Positions 1-10,496 of a DNA stretch of 64,000 nucleotides are shown here, piece after piece. The notes under the pieces are model-generated. The model saw only the letters and a program-made list of their open reading frames with translations, made no database searches and was not told the DNA's origin. The stretch lies in assembly GCF_007752535.1 (NCBI RefSeq), contig NZ_CP036426.1:6386001-6450000 (forward strand). The letters run 5' to 3'. The first letter of the stretch is position 1. Every line of letters begins with the position of its first letter. The stretch is from Tautonia plasticadhaerens. GTDB lineage: Bacteria; Planctomycetota; Planctomycetia; Isosphaerales; Isosphaeraceae. A program made the translations under genes and the position numbers.

Positions 1-863
1 AGCGTCATGAGCCCAGCCTCGTCGGGGGGGCAGAGTGGCAGTCTCATGCGGCCGTCGATGCGGCCGAGTAGCCCCATGGCGGCCTTGACGGGGATGGGAT
101 TGGCGGCGATTGAGAGCAGGTCGCGACAGAGGGGGAACAACTCCAGGTGGCGGCGACGGGCTCCCTCCAGATCTCCCTGCTCGAAGGCAGCGATCATCGC
201 CATCACCTGCCGGGGGACGAGGTTCGCGGCCACCGAGACGACACCGCCGGCGCCGACGGCCAGCATCGGCAGCGTCAGGCTGTCATCACCGGAGAGGATC
301 GTCAGATCTGTCCTCATGCGGATCTCGCTGACCTGGTCGAGCGAGCCGCTCGCCTCCTTGATGGCCACGATTCGGGCGACCCGGGAGAGCCGCTCGACCG
401 TGGCCGGCTCGATGTTCCGGGCCGTCCGGCCCGGCACGTTGTAGAGGACCAGCGGCAGGTCGCTCGCCTCGGAGATCCGGGCATAGTGGGCGTACAGACC
501 CTCCTGACTGGGCCGGTTATAATAAGGGGCGACGAGCAGGGCGCCGTCAGCACCGGCACGTTGGGCAAACTTTGTGAGGCGGACCGCCTCGCTCGTGGCG
601 TTGGAACCGGTCCCGGCCATGACTCGGGCCCGACCGGCGGCACGCTGGACGACGGTCTCGATGACCCGCTCGTGCTCCTCGTGTGAGAGCGTCGGGGATT
701 CGCCCGTGGTACCGACCGGGCTGATGGCGTGGGTCCCCTGCTCGACGTGCCAGTCGACCAGTCCGCCGAGGGCATCCAGGTCGACCTCGTCATCCCCCTT
801 GAACGGCGTCACCAGCGCGACCGTGCAACCGTTGAACAGTTCACCCTGGGTTGGCATGGCCAT
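1..863 (-). CDS. dapA: 4-hydroxy-tetrahydrodipicolinate synthase (3' end cut by window)
   Basis: Condenses pyruvate with aspartate semialdehyde in the diaminopimelate/lysine pathway (cytosolic TIM barrel). My reverse-strand translation from the ATG at 863 shows the family signatures in order: VTPF near the N terminus, VGTTGES (substrate threonines), PYYNRP, LYNVPGRT with the catalytic Tyr, and AIKEASG with the Schiff-base Lys. About 287 codons are present against a usual length near 290, so only a few C-terminal residues lie outside the window. A second ATG two codons downstream (857) is an alternative start; no strong Shine-Dalgarno decides between them. It is the last visible gene of a leftward group with pdxJ and uvrD. 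Confidence 0.93.
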   Translation of the reverse strand, partial: MAMPTQGELFNGCTVALVTPFKGDDEVDLDALGGLVDWHVEQGTHAISPVGTTGESPTLSHEEHERVIETVVQRAAGRARVMAGTGSNATSEAVRLTKFAQRAGADGALLVAPYYNRPSQEGLYAHYARISEASDLPLVLYNVPGRTARNIEPATVERLSRVARIVAIKEASGSLDQVSEIRMRTDLTILSGDDSLTLPMLAVGAGGVVSVAANLVPRQVMAMIAAFEQGDLEGARRRHLELFPLCRDLLSIAANPIPVKAAMGLLGRIDGRMRLPLCPPDEAGLMT

Positions 864-945
864 GGCCTCGGACGTCTTCGGAGGGAAGCGGGGAGGGTTG
901 GACGAGAACCTCGGGAATGAAGTCCGTCCCGGAAACGCCCCAATC

Positions 946-1722
946 TTACTGATCCGGAGCGTGACCGGGTAGGCCCGAACCGACTTCAGCCGGCCGGCCG
1001 GAGACCGAGTCGAGGATCGCACGCTTCATCTCGGTTACGGCACGCTCGATTCCGAGGAATACGGCCCGGGAGATGATGCTGTGGCCGATATTCAGTTCGA
1101 GCATCCCCGGGATCCGGGCCACGTCCGGGACGTTCTGAAGGTTCAGGCCATGCCCGGCGTGCAGGGAGAGCCCGGCCTGGCGGACGAGGCGGCCCGCGTC
1201 GATAAGGGACTGGAGTTCTCGACGGCGATCGGGACCCTCGGGCGCGTCGGCATAGCGGCCGGTGTGCAGCTCGACGGCCAAGGCTCCGACCGCCGAGGCC
1301 AGCTCGATCTGGACCGGGTCGGGATCGAGGAACAGGCTGACCTCGATGCCGGCCCCCAGGCAACGGGAGACGGCTTCGGCCACCCGGTCCCGGTGGCCGA
1401 TCAGGTCGAGCCCCCCTTCTGTGGTCAATTCCATCCGGCGTTCGGGTACGAACGTGACCTGATCGGGTCGGGTATTCAGCGCAATCGAAACGAGTTCCGA
1501 GGTGGCCGCCGCCTCCAAATTCAGGCGGGTGCGGACGGTCTCCCGGAGGACCCGGAGATCCCGGTCCTGGATATGGCGGCGGTCCTCCCGGAGATGAACC
1601 GTGATGCCGTCCGCCCCGGCCAACTCGGCGAGGGCGGCGGCCCAGGCGGGGTCGGGCTCCCGGCCTCCCCGGGCCTGGCGGAGGGTGGCGACGTGGTCGA
1701 TGTTGACGCCGAGGCGGATCAT
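946..1722 (-). CDS. pdxJ: Pyridoxine 5'-phosphate synthase
   Basis: Final ring-closing enzyme of the DXP-dependent vitamin B6 pathway, joining 1-deoxy-xylulose 5-phosphate and 3-amino-2-oxopropyl phosphate. The start at 1722 gives 258 residues opening with [20 protein letters not shown], the textbook PdxJ N terminus with the phosphate-binding N and [17 protein letters not shown], the catalytic-Glu region VELHTGRYA and the C-terminal GHGLNLQNV and [12 protein letters not shown] motifs all follow. A longer reading frame reaches upstream to 1842, but its 40 extra residues are Arg/Pro-rich and unlike PdxJ, so they are left out. Transcribed leftward, 158 bases after uvrD and 82 bases before dapA; an operon is possible but not shown. 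Confidence 0.95.
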   Translation of the reverse strand: MIRLGVNIDHVATLRQARGGREPDPAWAAALAELAGADGITVHLREDRRHIQDRDLRVLRETVRTRLNLEAAATSELVSIALNTRPDQVTFVPERRMELTTEGGLDLIGHRDRVAEAVSRCLGAGIEVSLFLDPDPVQIELASAVGALAVELHTGRYADAPEGPDRRRELQSLIDAGRLVRQAGLSLHAGHGLNLQNVPDVARIPGMLELNIGHSIISRAVFLGIERAVTEMKRAILDSVSGRPAEVGSGLPGHAPDQ

Positions 1723-1880
1723 GGCGGTTCGACTCCGGGGGCGGATCGGGCGTCCCCGCCTCGGCGGGTCGACCCGGAGGCAGGGGAACACCCCTCGATC
1801 GGCCCGACCCCGGAATCCGTTCCTCGGTTCGCCCGGGGACACCAGGGCCGTGATCGCTGCATATTGTAGCCGATCGGTCC

Positions 1881-4160
1881 TCAGGCTCCCTTCACCGGCC
1901 TCAGGGGGGCCTTCGAGAGCACGAAGGTACGTTCCCCCCCGACGGCGAAGGCCACGCGTCCCTTGCGGTTCGGGCCAGCACCGTCGATCGCGGTGATCTT
2001 GCCGAGCCCATACTGGGGGTGGAGCACGAGCACCCCCGGCCGGAACGCGGCGAGGTCGTCGCCCGGGCCGTCGACGGTCGAAGCGGATCGCCCCCCTCCA
2101 CCCAGGGAGGCTGCGGTCGTCAGCCGGAAGCCCGACCCAGAGGGAGCGGGCGGTTCGGCGGGCCGGGACGCCCGGGATGAGTCGGGCCGGGGGCCGATAC
2201 GCCGGGAGGCCAGGGTAGTTTCCCCATCCATTCCGGAGCGGTCCCTGTAGACGATCGGCCCCTCGGGAAGCTCACCGAGGAAGAGTGAGGGGATGGCGAC
2301 CGACCGTTGGCCCCGAAATTCACGGATCCGGCAATGGCTCAGGCGCAATTCCTTCTGGGCCCGAGTGATGCCGACGAACAGGAGGCGTCGTTCCTCCTCC
2401 AGTTCGGCGTCACTCTCCGAGGCCCGGGAGTGCGGAAGGAGCCCCTGCTCCAGCCCGACGATGAACACGACCGGGAATTCCAACCCTTTCGCCGCATGGA
2501 GGGTCATCAAGGTGACCGCGCCCCCCTCGTCCTTCCAGCGGTCGACTGCGGAGCTGAGCGTCACGTCGGCGAGGAAATCGAGCACGGTCGCCTCGGGGTG
2601 CTCCAGGTCGAATTGCCGGGCGGCGGAAACGAGCTCGTCGAGGTTGGCGACCCGGTCCTCGCCGTCCCCCTTGGGCTGATTGGCCCAGTAGTCGCGATAG
2701 CCACTGAGGCTCATGAGCCTCCGCGTGACTTCCTCGGCCGAGTGATCGCTGAGGGCCCCGAGTTCGTCCATCAACAGGGCGAAGTCCCTGAGGCCGGAGC
2801 GGGCCTTGGGGGAGAGGCCGGCGACCGACGCGGCATCCCGGGATGCAGCGAGCATCGGGATGCCGCGTCCTCGGGCGAAGGCCAGCAGGCGGTCGAGGCT
2901 GACCTTGCCGATCCCCCGGGGAGGTGCATTGATGGCCCGGAGGAACGCCACGTTGTCCTTCGGATTGTTCAGGAGGCTGAGGTATGCCAGCGTATCCTTG
3001 ACCTCGATCCGCTCGTAGAAGGAGACGCCGCCGACCACTTGATACGGGATCGACAGGGAACGGAGGGCCGATTCGAGGCCCCGGGTCAGGGCGGTCACCC
3101 GGACGAAGACAGAGACCTCGCCGTAGGAATACTCGCCTTCTCGGACGAGGTCGGCGATGGTGGAGGCGACGGACTGGGCCTCGTCGGTCTCGGAGGCGAA
3201 GGTGGTCAACTCGACCGGATCTCCCTCGGGGTTCCCGGTGGTCAACTCTTTCGGCTTGCGGCGTCGGTTGTGGCGGATGAGGTGGTCGGCCACCCGGAGA
3301 ATGTTCTTGGTGCTCCGGTAGTTCAGCTCCAGGCGGACGACCTTGCATTCCGGGTAGTCGTGCTCGAATTCGAGGATATTGTTCAGATTCGCACCCCGCC
3401 AGCCGTAGATCGACTGATCCGGGTCCCCGGTGACGCAAAGGTTCGGCGAGTCGACCGACAGGGCGCGGACGATGGCGTACTGGGCGACATTCGTATCCTG
3501 GTATTCGTCGACCAGCACGTATCGGTAGCGGTCGTCGAGCTTCGCTCGAAGCTCCCGGTCCCCCCGGAGCAGGCTGACGACGTGGACGAGCAGGTCGTCG
3601 AAGTCGACCGCCGAGGATTCGAGCAGGCGGAGCTGATATGTTTTGAACACCCGTCCGACGACGGCGGAGACGTGGTCGGCGCCGTCACCTCGTCTGGCGA
3701 GGAATGACTCGGGGTCGAGCATGTCGTTCTTCGCCCGGCTGATGGCGGCCTCGACCTTCTCGGGGGCGACTCCCGAGTCGGCCAGGTCGAGTTGCTCCAT
3801 CACGGACTTGATGACACGGAGGCGATCGGGTTGGTCGTAGATCGTGAAGCCGCGGTCCAGGCCGATCCGGGGACCGAACTCGCGGAGCAGCCTGGCGCAG
3901 ATGGCGTGAAACGTTCCGACCCAGACGCCGTGGTCGGGGACCAGCGAGGTGATCCGCTCGCGCATCTCCCCGGCGGCCTTGTTGGTGAAGGTGAGGGCGA
4001 GGATCCTTCGACCCGGGATGCCCCGGCCCAGGAGGTACGCGACCCGTCGGGTGATGACCCGCGTCTTCCCCGAGCCGGCGCCGGCGAGCACGAGCAAGGG
4101 GCCGTCGACATGGGTGACGGCCTCGCGCTGAGCGGCCGTGAGGTCCGAGAGCAGGTCCAT
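1881..4160 (-). CDS. pcrA: UvrD/PcrA-type ATP-dependent DNA helicase
   Basis: Superfamily 1A 3'-5' helicase acting in nucleotide-excision repair, mismatch repair or replication-fork maintenance. The 759 residues carry Walker A AGAGSGKT (about 26-33), [13 protein letters not shown] (Ia), VDEYQDTN (II), [14 protein letters not shown] (III), LNYRST (IV), [10 protein letters not shown] (V) and VGITRAQ (VI). The C terminus ([16 protein letters not shown]) matches the UvrD/PcrA C-terminal Tudor-like domain that contacts RNA polymerase. Length and domain order are normal. An extended -10 promoter candidate lies 64 bases upstream. Sequence alone does not separate PcrA from UvrD naming; RecQ- or Rep-type enzymes are less likely given the C-terminal domain. 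Confidence 0.95.
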   Translation of the reverse strand: MDLLSDLTAAQREAVTHVDGPLLVLAGAGSGKTRVITRRVAYLLGRGIPGRRILALTFTNKAAGEMRERITSLVPDHGVWVGTFHAICARLLREFGPRIGLDRGFTIYDQPDRLRVIKSVMEQLDLADSGVAPEKVEAAISRAKNDMLDPESFLARRGDGADHVSAVVGRVFKTYQLRLLESSAVDFDDLLVHVVSLLRGDRELRAKLDDRYRYVLVDEYQDTNVAQYAIVRALSVDSPNLCVTGDPDQSIYGWRGANLNNILEFEHDYPECKVVRLELNYRSTKNILRVADHLIRHNRRRKPKELTTGNPEGDPVELTTFASETDEAQSVASTIADLVREGEYSYGEVSVFVRVTALTRGLESALRSLSIPYQVVGGVSFYERIEVKDTLAYLSLLNNPKDNVAFLRAINAPPRGIGKVSLDRLLAFARGRGIPMLAASRDAASVAGLSPKARSGLRDFALLMDELGALSDHSAEEVTRRLMSLSGYRDYWANQPKGDGEDRVANLDELVSAARQFDLEHPEATVLDFLADVTLSSAVDRWKDEGGAVTLMTLHAAKGLEFPVVFIVGLEQGLLPHSRASESDAELEEERRLLFVGITRAQKELRLSHCRIREFRGQRSVAIPSLFLGELPEGPIVYRDRSGMDGETTLASRRIGPRPDSSRASRPAEPPAPSGSGFRLTTAASLGGGGRSASTVDGPGDDLAAFRPGVLVLHPQYGLGKITAIDGAGPNRKGRVAFAVGGERTFVLSKAPLRPVKGA

Positions 4161-4223
4161 GGTCGATCCGTCCCTGGCTTCGTCGAGTCGGGCCGAGCGG
4201 TACGTCCGTATCGCATTGCCCGC

Positions 4224-4232
4224 AGTATAGCA
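4224..4232 (-). promoter_or_regulatory. Extended -10 promoter candidate for uvrD/pcrA
   Basis: On the minus strand the sequence TGCTATACT has the TGn extension directly before TATACT (5 of 6 to the sigma-70 -10 box). The matching -35 position (TCGCCG) is poor, so only the extended -10 supports it. It would start transcription about 57 bases before the helicase ATG. Confidence 0.35.
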
Positions 4233-4341
4233 ATCGGGGGTCCGCCCGGCGACGCCGATCCGGGGAACCTAGGACCGTCGCACGAGGCGAGGGGGATAGT
4301 GGGAGGATCTCCCGGTCGTCGACCGGTCGCGGGAGGTCGAA

Positions 4342-4370
4342 TTGGCCTGCGGGGTGATCTCGGATACACT
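4342..4370 (+). promoter_or_regulatory. Sigma-70-type promoter candidate for acpS
   Basis: TTGGCC at 4342-4347 and TACACT at 4365-4370 are separated by 17 bases, each matching 4 of 6 consensus positions. It would give a leader of about 80 bases before the acpS ATG. Confidence 0.35.
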
Positions 4371-4457
4371 ACAACTGGGTTGTCCGGTCCTGCCGGGAGA
4401 GACCGGGCAGGCGGCTCGGTCGTCGGCGCCGGGCCCTCGTCCTTGAGTCGTTCGCGC

Positions 4458-4877
4458 ATGAATATTTTGGGGATCGGCACCGACATCATCGAGGTGCCCC
4501 GCATCGGCAAAATGATCGAGCAACACGGCGAGCTGTTCCTGAGGCGGGTCTACACCGAGCGGGAGATCCGCTACTGCCAGGGGCGGAAGCATGCCCTGGA
4601 ACACTTCGCCGGACGATGGGCGGCCAAGGAAGCCATTCTGAAGGCAATCGGGACGGGATGGGCCCGGGGCATCTGCTGGACGGACATGGAGATCCGCCGG
4701 GATCAGATGAGCGGGCCGAAAGTCCTGGTCCGGGGCGGTGCCCGAGACGCCGCCATTCAACGTGGGATCGGAGACATCATGGTCTCGATCTCGCATTGCC
4801 GGACCTATGCCACGGCCACGGCCATCGCCATGTCGATCGAGCCGGGGGCTTCGCTTCCGCCTGTCGACGAGGGTTGA
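4458..4877 (+). CDS. acpS: Holo-[acyl-carrier-protein] synthase
   Basis: Transfers 4'-phosphopantetheine from CoA to the acyl carrier protein, switching on fatty-acid synthesis. The 139 residues from the ATG at 4458 begin MNILGIGTDIIEVPRI (Mg-binding Asp in GTDIIE) and hold the second signature FAGRWAAKEAILKAIGTG with the Mg-binding Glu, then a VSISHCRTYATA segment. Normal length for the family. The frame stays open upstream to 3792, but that extension overlaps the helicase gene and has no family match, so the internal ATG is chosen. It is divergent from uvrD and convergent with topA. Confidence 0.95.
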   Translation: MNILGIGTDIIEVPRIGKMIEQHGELFLRRVYTEREIRYCQGRKHALEHFAGRWAAKEAILKAIGTGWARGICWTDMEIRRDQMSGPKVLVRGGARDAAIQRGIGDIMVSISHCRTYATATAIAMSIEPGASLPPVDEG

Positions 4878-5152
4878 GCGACGTGCCTTTTCCCTTCTCA
4901 TGCCGAACCGGGGGGAGCGGATTCTGATGTCCTGACACTTCCCGGCGAGTTGGTTCTCAGAGAATCGGCTCCTCCGACGCACGTAACGCGTGAGAGATCA
5001 GGCCGCTCCCCGACACCCTGGCCCGGCCGAGCCCCGGTGCCCGGCCTGCGGCAGGGCCTTCCGGGTCTCGGCCGCGGGGGTGCCCCCCCTCGGGACAAGG
5101 TCTGGGAAACCCGGCCGGGTCGGGAGTGGCCCGGCCGCTGAGGATCGATCTC

Positions 5153-7702
5153 TCAGGACTTGGACTTCCCCTTGCCCGCCGCCTTGCGACGCCCGCCACC
5201 GGTGCCCTTGCGATCGGCGGCCTCCTTGAGCAGCGGGATCGCTTCATCCAGGGTGATCTGATCGGGGGTCCGGTCCTTAGGGATCGTGGCATTGACCTTC
5301 CCGTGTTTGACGTAGGGGCCGTATCGCCCCTCGAAGACGGACACAGGCTGGTCGTCCTCGGGGTGGTTGCCCAGCTCCTTGATCGGCTCGGCCCCTCGCT
5401 TCTTGGGGGCCTCGGCGATGAGCTTCACGGCGCGATCGAGGTCGATCGCGAGCACGTCGTCCTCGGGCTTGAGCGTCGTGTATTTGCCCGAGTGCAGCAC
5501 ATACGGGCCGTAGAGGCCGCTGCCGGCCTTGACCACCTTGTTCGTCTCGGGGTGCTTGCCCAAGGTCCGGGGCAAGGCGAGCAGCCCCCGGCCCCGTTCG
5601 AGGTCGACCGATTCGGGATCAGTCCCCTTGGGGATGGAGACGCGCTTGGGCTTCTTACCCTCACCGAGTTGGACATAGAATCCGTAGGGGCCTTTGCGGA
5701 CCGAAATCGCCTGACCCTCGGCGTCCTCGCCGAGCACCTTGGGCTCGACGGGCGCGTTCGATCCGTCGCCGTCTCCGGTACCGTCTCCCTTATCCTTGTC
5801 CTTCGTCAGCTCCCGGGTGAAGCGGCACTCGGGGTAATTCGAGCAGCCGACGAACGCCCCGTACTTCCCGATCTTCAGCGAGAGTTGACCGGCGCCGCAG
5901 GAGGGGCACTTGCGACGCTCCTCCAGGCTGCCTTCGCCGGGGAACAGCAGGGACGCAAGGGCCTCGTTCAGCTCGGAGATGACGTTGGTGATCTCCAGGC
6001 CCTTGGCCTTTTCCACGTTGACGGCGAAATTCTCCCAAAAGGAGCGGAGCACCTGCTTCCAATCGACCTGGCCGTCGGAGACGAGGTCGAGCTCGTTCTC
6101 GAGGTTCGCCGTGAAGTCGTACTCGACGTAGCGCCGGAAGAAATGGGTGAGGAACGCCGTGACGACCCTCCCCCGGGGTTCGGGGATGAACCGCTTGCTG
6201 TCGAGCTTGACGTAGTCCCTGTCCTGCAAGATCGAGATGATGCTGGCGTACGTCGAGGGTCGGCCGATGCCGAGTTCCTCCATCCGCTTGACGAGGCTGG
6301 CCTCGGTGTAGCGGGGGGGGGGCTCGGTGAAGTGCTGGGCCGGGATCAGATCGGCGAGGTCGACCGCCTCGCCGTCACCGAGTGGCGGGAGGGCCCCGGA
6401 CTCGTCGTCTTCGTCGGAGGAGTCATCCTTGCCCTCGATATAGAGCTTCAGGAAGCCGTCGAACTTCATCGTGGTGCCGACGGCCCGGAGTGTGGCAGAG
6501 CGGTCCTCGGCGTCGATCTCTGCGACGACCTGGTCGAAGACGGCGGTGGCCATCTGGCTGGCCATCGTTCGCTTCCAGATCAGGTCGTAGAGCCGGGACT
6601 CGTCGGCGTCCACCTCCTTGGCCACGGCCTGTGGGAGCCGGGTGAGGTCGGTGGGGCGGATGGCCTCGTGGGCCTCCTGGGCGTTGGCCGCCTTGCTCTT
6701 GTAGACCCGAGGGGAGTCGGGCAGGTACTCCTTGCCGAATTGGCCGTCGATCTGCTCCCGGATCGCCCGGAGGGCCTCGGGAGCGATGTCGACGCCGTCG
6801 GTTCGCATGTAAGTGATGCGGCCCGACTCGTAGAGCCGCTGGGCGACCTGCATCGTGCGCTTGGCGCCGAAGCCAAGCTTGCGGGACGCTTCCTGCTGGA
6901 CCGTGGAGGTGGTGAACGGCGGGTTCGGGTTGCGGCGGACCTGCTTACGCTCGACCGACCGGACCCGGTAGGGCTTGTCCTTCAGCCCGGCGACGACCCG
7001 ATCGGCCTCGGCCTGCTTGGGGATGTCGAACTTGTCGAGCTTCTTCCCCTCGAAGTGCGTAAGCCGGGCGAGGAAGCGGGATTTCGCTTCGTTCTGCTTG
7101 AGGAATGCGCCTCGGACGTCCCAGTATTCCTGGCTAACGAACCGCTCGATGTCGTCTTCCCGGTCGCAGATCAGCCGAAGGGCGACCGACTGCACCCGGC
7201 CGGCCGACTTGCTGCCGGGGAGCTTACGCCAGAGGACCGGGGAGAGGGAGAAGCCGACGAGGTAGTCGAGGGCCCGGCGGGCCTGCTGGGCGTTGACCAG
7301 GGCCATATCGATGTCGCGTGGATGCGCCATCGCTTCGAGGATGGCGTCCTTGGTGATCGAATTGAACACCACGCGACGGACGGGAAGATCCTTGCGCAGC
7401 GCCCGCTTTTGGCGGAGGGCCTCCAGGACGTGCCAGGAGATGGCCTCCCCCTCCCTGTCGGGGTCGGTGGCGAGGATCAGCTCGTCGGCCTCCTTGACCG
7501 CGTCGACGATCGCCTTGACGGCTTTCGTCGACCCGGGCTGGATCTCGTAGTCCATCGAGAAATCCTCGTCGGGCCGGACCGATCCGTCCTTGGGAGGAAG
7601 GTCTCGGATGTGGCCGAACGAGGCGAGGACCTGGTACTCGTTGCCGAGGTACTTATTGATCGTACGGCACTTGGCCGGCGATTCGACGATGACGACATTC
7701 AT
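5153..7702 (-). CDS. topA: DNA topoisomerase I (type IA)
   Basis: Relaxes negative supercoils by single-strand passage through a 5'-phosphotyrosine link. The 849-residue protein starts MNVVIVESPAKCRTI (Toprim motif), then ATDPDREGEAISWH (acidic Toprim residues), GRITYMRTDG with the active-site Tyr, and a four-cysteine zinc finger (CPSCG ... GCSNYPEC) near residue 600. At least two 'YGPYV'-type topoisomerase C-terminal repeats and a Lys/Gly-rich basic tail follow. A TTG three codons upstream (7711) is the other possible start; the ATG at 7702 matches the family N terminus. Convergent with acpS, divergent from the SurA-like gene. Confidence 0.96.
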   Translation of the reverse strand: MNVVIVESPAKCRTINKYLGNEYQVLASFGHIRDLPPKDGSVRPDEDFSMDYEIQPGSTKAVKAIVDAVKEADELILATDPDREGEAISWHVLEALRQKRALRKDLPVRRVVFNSITKDAILEAMAHPRDIDMALVNAQQARRALDYLVGFSLSPVLWRKLPGSKSAGRVQSVALRLICDREDDIERFVSQEYWDVRGAFLKQNEAKSRFLARLTHFEGKKLDKFDIPKQAEADRVVAGLKDKPYRVRSVERKQVRRNPNPPFTTSTVQQEASRKLGFGAKRTMQVAQRLYESGRITYMRTDGVDIAPEALRAIREQIDGQFGKEYLPDSPRVYKSKAANAQEAHEAIRPTDLTRLPQAVAKEVDADESRLYDLIWKRTMASQMATAVFDQVVAEIDAEDRSATLRAVGTTMKFDGFLKLYIEGKDDSSDEDDESGALPPLGDGEAVDLADLIPAQHFTEPPPRYTEASLVKRMEELGIGRPSTYASIISILQDRDYVKLDSKRFIPEPRGRVVTAFLTHFFRRYVEYDFTANLENELDLVSDGQVDWKQVLRSFWENFAVNVEKAKGLEITNVISELNEALASLLFPGEGSLEERRKCPSCGAGQLSLKIGKYGAFVGCSNYPECRFTRELTKDKDKGDGTGDGDGSNAPVEPKVLGEDAEGQAISVRKGPYGFYVQLGEGKKPKRVSIPKGTDPESVDLERGRGLLALPRTLGKHPETNKVVKAGSGLYGPYVLHSGKYTTLKPEDDVLAIDLDRAVKLIAEAPKKRGAEPIKELGNHPEDDQPVSVFEGRYGPYVKHGKVNATIPKDRTPDQITLDEAIPLLKEAADRKGTGGGRRKAAGKGKSKS

Positions 7703-8210
7703 GCGCGGCAATCAATCCCAGGGCCTCTCGCGTCGGACGCGAGGACGACTTCGATTCCGTTCCGGGTGCAGCTTCGGCGGTCAACGCGGCGCGGCCAGTT
7801 ACCCTCTGCCCGACCCGCCCGAGTCGACTCGGGTACGGCCGGCCCGTCTTCCGGCGGCCGGACGTCCTCCCACGGCCGGGAGGGGTGTGGGGCACCTCGT
7901 CAGGAGGGAGCAAGGAGGCGGGGAAGCACTCCTCGACGGGACGCCCGTTCGGCAGTCATGATGCCGGTGCGAGGTTCCGTCTCGGTGGTCGTCCCTGGTA
8001 CACTACGTCCTTTCGGGCTCGAACGATTGACCCGCTGCGCCCTATTCACTTAGCTAGCGTATCCGCGGCTGTCAAGGGGTAATGGACAAGTGTTCAGGAC
8101 GGCACGAGGCCGGATCCTCGGCCCCCCGACCCCTGAGGCGCCGATGGTGATCGCGGCGAAGGACGCCGGATCGACGGCCCGGACGATCGAGCGTCACCGA
8201 GGGAAACGTC
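7703..8210. other. Intergenic region between divergent topA and the SurA-like gene
   Basis: About 500 bases with no supportable gene; long reading frames here are extensions of antisense shadows. It must hold the promoters of both divergent genes, but no box pair beats background. A TACACT at about 7998-8003 and a TTGACC near 8026 are the best fragments. Confidence 0.4.
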
Positions 8211-10415
8211 ATGCCGTTCCAGGTTTTCCGTCGCCACCAGCGGAAATTGTTGGCGATGCTGGCCATCATGGCCATGTTCGCGTTCGTGGTCGCCGACTCG
8301 CTACCTCGCCTTTTCAACAATTACGCCACCCCGGCGGGCGTGGATCGGGTCGTGGTCGAGCTGGACGGCGAGGACGTCCATCAGGGGGACCTGGAGGGCC
8401 TCCGGCTGCAGCGGGGGCGGTCCAACTACGTGCTCTCGCAGCTCTTCCTGCGAATCGGCCGCCAGCCCCTGGCCCCGTACTTCGACCAGCAGACCTTCGG
8501 CCCGACCGACGAGGCGGCGATGGTCGACGCCCTGATCCTCGAACGAAAGGCCGATGAGCTGGGACTGCCCCGGTCGGCCGAGTTGGCCCGGGCCTGGATC
8601 TTCGAGCAGGCCCGGATGCGTCACGAGCTGTTCCGGAACCTCCAGCCGACTCTGCCGGCCTTCGAGCCAGTCGACCTGGCCGAGCAGCTGCAGGTAGTCT
8701 TCAATCAGGCCTTCGGCCGGGAGCTGACCGAGGCGGCATTTCTGGCCGACGTCGCCGGCCAGGTCCGCATCCTTCAGGCATTAGAGCTGCTCTCGCAGCC
8801 CACCGTCACGCCGCTGGACACATTCCAGATTTACAGCGACCGCCAGGTCGAGGTCGAGGGACGCTACGTCGCCTTCCCCGTCTCGAATTACCTGGACGAT
8901 GTCCCCGAGCCCGAGGAGGCCGATCTCCGGGCCTTCTTCGAGGAGCATAGCGATCGCGTGCCCGACCCCTCGACGGGCACGATCGGCTTCCGGGCCCCGA
9001 GGAGGGCGAAGGTCGAATATCTCGCCCTCGGCCTCAATGCGATCGATCGCATTCGGGAACTGGTCCGTTCCGAGACGGATTCGTCGGAAATCACCGGCAT
9101 CGCCGGATTCGGGGACGTGGTCCGCGAGGCTTATGCCGAAGAGCTTCTGCGCAGGGAGGGGGCGACGGTCGCCGAGGCGATCCCGGTCAACCCGTTCACC
9201 GATCCGGAAGGCGAGGAGGGCATTGAGCTTTCCTACCCGGCCGATTTCGAGCGGCGATATGTCCAGCAGCAGTTGGACGAACTGGTCCAGGAGCGGACCC
9301 GACAACGGATCGAGGATCTCTTCGACCCGGTCCGACAGGCCATGAATGACTTCAGCTACTCGATCGAGGACCTCGACGAGGTCCAGACCGGCCTGGAAGC
9401 CGAGGTCGTCCGCGAGGAATTGCCCGACCTGGACGCGGAGTTCGGATCCGGCGAGGCCGGTCGCCGGTTGATCGAGGTCCTCGGCGGGCTCGAGTCGGCT
9501 CGGAGGGACGAGGGAATCAGCTTCGTCCGCATCGGGCTCACCCCGACCCTGGCCGAGCCGGGGACTTTCGAGGAACTCGTCGGACCAGAAGGGATGCCTC
9601 CCGTCTGGAGGGACTACCTCGCCATTGCCCGGCTCGACTGGGCGGACGCCCCCTACGCCCTGCTCCGGAGCATCGAGCGGATCACGGGTGCGATCGAGGG
9701 CGTCGAGCGACCCGACCCGATCAACCCGACGGATAACGAGACCTTCGCGGACGTCCTCTTCGACGAGGATGCCCCACTGTTCGAGCCCCGAGAGTTCACC
9801 GACCCCGAGGGCCGACGCTACCTGGCCTGGAAGACCATCGACCTCCCTGAGCGTACCCGGAGTTTCGGTGACACGCCCGAAGAGGTAATCGCCTCGACCT
9901 GGCGTCGCGATCGGGCCCGGGAGCTCGCCCGAGAGGCCGCCGAGTCGCTGGCCGGGAAGGTCCGGGAGACGATCAACACGGAGGTGTCCCCCTCGACGGC
10001 GCTCGACGAGATCGCCGTGCAGGAGGGCTTGACGGCCCGATCCACGGGCCCGCGAAGGAGGAGCGAATTGCCTAGCTCCTTCGCACCGATCGACGCCGGA
10101 GCGGATCTCCAGGACAGCTTCTTCCAGCTCTCGGATCGGGGAGAGGACGCCGCCGTCGTCGCCCCGGACCAGGGGAAGCAGGCGTATTATGTCTTCACCC
10201 AGGCCCGTCGATCGACCGGGTTGCAGGGGACAGCCCTCGACTACGCGAACGACGAGAGCATCGGCCGGTTCTTCTCCGATGCCCTCACCAGCCTCCAGTT
10301 CTTCCGCACCGATGCCGACGAGGAAGCGACGATCGATCGGGCCGGGGCCGTCATGGCCTACCTCCGTCGGGAGGCCGGGATGGAGCCCGACTGGACGCCT
10401 CCCGTCCCCGAGTGA
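8211..10415 (+). CDS. Membrane-anchored SurA/PpiD-like protein
   Basis: A 734-residue protein with a basic N terminus and one membrane helix (about residues 11-30, LLAMLAIMAMFAFVVAD), then a long soluble region that would sit outside the cytoplasmic membrane. The segment after the helix (RVVVELDGEDVHQGDLEGL) resembles the N-terminal domain of SurA/PpiD-type periplasmic folding factors ('v.vNGe.I...el'). I see no clear parvulin prolyl-isomerase domain, so enzyme activity is not claimed; a chaperone-like or cell-envelope role is inference. The ATG at 8211 follows a GAGGGAAAC stretch. It ends just before a strong hairpin shared with the convergent hydrolase gene. Confidence 0.7.
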   Translation: MPFQVFRRHQRKLLAMLAIMAMFAFVVADSLPRLFNNYATPAGVDRVVVELDGEDVHQGDLEGLRLQRGRSNYVLSQLFLRIGRQPLAPYFDQQTFGPTDEAAMVDALILERKADELGLPRSAELARAWIFEQARMRHELFRNLQPTLPAFEPVDLAEQLQVVFNQAFGRELTEAAFLADVAGQVRILQALELLSQPTVTPLDTFQIYSDRQVEVEGRYVAFPVSNYLDDVPEPEEADLRAFFEEHSDRVPDPSTGTIGFRAPRRAKVEYLALGLNAIDRIRELVRSETDSSEITGIAGFGDVVREAYAEELLRREGATVAEAIPVNPFTDPEGEEGIELSYPADFERRYVQQQLDELVQERTRQRIEDLFDPVRQAMNDFSYSIEDLDEVQTGLEAEVVREELPDLDAEFGSGEAGRRLIEVLGGLESARRDEGISFVRIGLTPTLAEPGTFEELVGPEGMPPVWRDYLAIARLDWADAPYALLRSIERITGAIEGVERPDPINPTDNETFADVLFDEDAPLFEPREFTDPEGRRYLAWKTIDLPERTRSFGDTPEEVIASTWRRDRARELAREAAESLAGKVRETINTEVSPSTALDEIAVQEGLTARSTGPRRRSELPSSFAPIDAGADLQDSFFQLSDRGEDAAVVAPDQGKQAYYVFTQARRSTGLQGTALDYANDESIGRFFSDALTSLQFFRTDADEEATIDRAGAVMAYLRREAGMEPDWTPPVPE

Positions 10416-10425
10416 GGGCGATCGC

Positions 10426-10467
10426 CCCCCACGTGCCGGGTCGGGCGTTCGACCCGGCACGTGGGGG
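10426..10467. terminator. Bidirectional hairpin between convergent genes
   Basis: A perfect 18-base inverted repeat (10426-10443 with 10450-10467, six-base loop) lies between the stop of the SurA-like gene and the stop of the GH15-like gene. There is no U-run, so it may act as a terminator or an mRNA 3'-end barrier for both strands. Confidence 0.7.
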
Positions 10468-10496
10468 AGGATTTCGGGCGACTTGCACGCCTCGGT

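Noticed and set aside
2307-3707. Long rightward frame inside the helicase gene
   Set aside because: Shadow of uvrD/pcrA, whose seven helicase motifs are all on the other strand.
4990-5229. Small rightward frame with CPACGRAF
   Set aside because: Only one CxxC pair, overlap with the 3' end of topA and no ribosome-binding site; not enough for a zinc-ribbon protein.
5126-8053. A 975-codon rightward open frame opposite topA
   Set aside because: It is the antisense shadow of the topoisomerase gene, produced by high GC at third positions; it has no motifs and no ribosome-binding site, while topA has every family motif.
8781-10460. Long leftward frame opposite the SurA-like gene
   Set aside because: Antisense frame without motifs; it also overlaps the terminator hairpin.
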